A stretch of DNA of 23,517 nucleotides from DATGUN01 sp035301285. Its GTDB lineage: Bacteria; Bacillota; Bacilli; Bacillales; Amphibacillaceae. The translations under genes and the position numbers were made by a program. Shown here in pieces: positions 23,417-23,517 of this stretch. The stretch spans positions 1 through 23,517 of the forward strand of contig DATGUN010000008.1 of the NCBI GenBank assembly GCA_035301285.1, given 5' to 3'. Below the pieces are notes generated by a model. That model was not told where the DNA came from and ran no database searches. It worked only from the letters and a program-made list of their open reading frames with translations. Position 1 is the first letter of the stretch. Every line of letters begins with the position of its first letter.

Positions 23417-23517
23417 TTAAATCGTTATATCTTTCAAGGTATAATGTAATTAATCAGATAGAGGTTGTCGGATTCCTCCTTGAAGCTTTGTCTTCGTTAG
23501 TAAGACTGACACCTCTT
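23417..23517 (+). promoter_or_regulatory. Rightward promoter and structured leader, cut by window edge
   Basis: TTAAAT (23417-23422), 17-base spacer, TATAAT (23440-23445). The predicted transcript soon enters nested inverted repeats: AGAGGTTGTC (23460-23469) with GACACCTCT (23508-23516), enclosing GTCTT (23490-23494) and AAGAC (23502-23506). This may be the 5' part of a structured leader RNA or a terminator region. The sequence ends before it can be classified. Confidence 0.4.

Noticed and set aside
23452..23517. A lysine riboswitch, since AGATAGAGG occurs near the transcript start
   Set aside because: Only these few bases resemble it; the conserved bases that should follow are absent and the region is truncated.

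Overview
The window looks like a chromosomal segment from a low-to-mid-GC Gram-positive bacterium of the Bacillaceae, plausibly a halotolerant relative of Virgibacillus, Lentibacillus or Oceanobacillus. The basis is AGGAGG-type ribosome binding sites, frequent TTG/GTG starts, a complete Bce-type peptide-antibiotic module, a TcaA-like zinc-ribbon protein, an lmo0937-type mini membrane protein and strongly acidic extracytoplasmic proteins. The genus is an inference from protein style only. Most genes lie on the minus strand.

Region 1 (1-3096): the 5' part of a DUF488/YeaO-like gene, ten head-to-tail 52-bp repeats (324-843), and an Msr-family ABC-F ribosomal protection gene. Upstream of that gene is a roughly 420-nt leader with a near-consensus promoter, a 14-codon leader peptide (MTHAMRLRFPTLNQ) and three successive intrinsic terminators. 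The peptide nearly matches, from memory, the macrolide-arrest leader peptide of ermD/ermK. This is the strongest discovery in the window: an Erm-type drug-sensing attenuator attached to an ABC-F gene.

Region 2 (3097-7654): malate:quinone oxidoreductase (mqo), a secreted protein with two peptidoglycan-binding domains and an NlpC/P60 domain whose catalytic Cys is replaced by Ser, a cysteine-containing small ORF, and a DHA1-type MFS exporter.

Region 3 (7655-11991): a lipoprotein built from two copies of one domain, a TcaA-like membrane protein, a DUF898-like membrane protein, and two further tandem arrays (51-bp and 60-bp periods) in the convergent gap before the Bce module.

Region 4 (11955-16493): response regulator, intramembrane-sensing kinase, ABC ATPase and FtsX-type permease in the order RR-HK-ATPase-permease (BceRSAB type). 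A terminator hairpin separates the regulatory pair from the transporter pair.

Region 5 (16547-23517): an AI-2E/PerM-type permease, a VLRF1-type release-factor-like protein behind an lmo0937-type mini membrane protein with a possible SigB promoter, a TrkA-N/RCK-like membrane protein, a VanZ-RDD fusion, a YdcF/DUF218 membrane protein, a small acidic protein with an odd start region, and a truncated structured leader at the right edge.

Taken together, ABC-F, MFS, TcaA, Bce and VanZ-type genes give the window a defence/envelope-stress flavour, but no single operon joins them.
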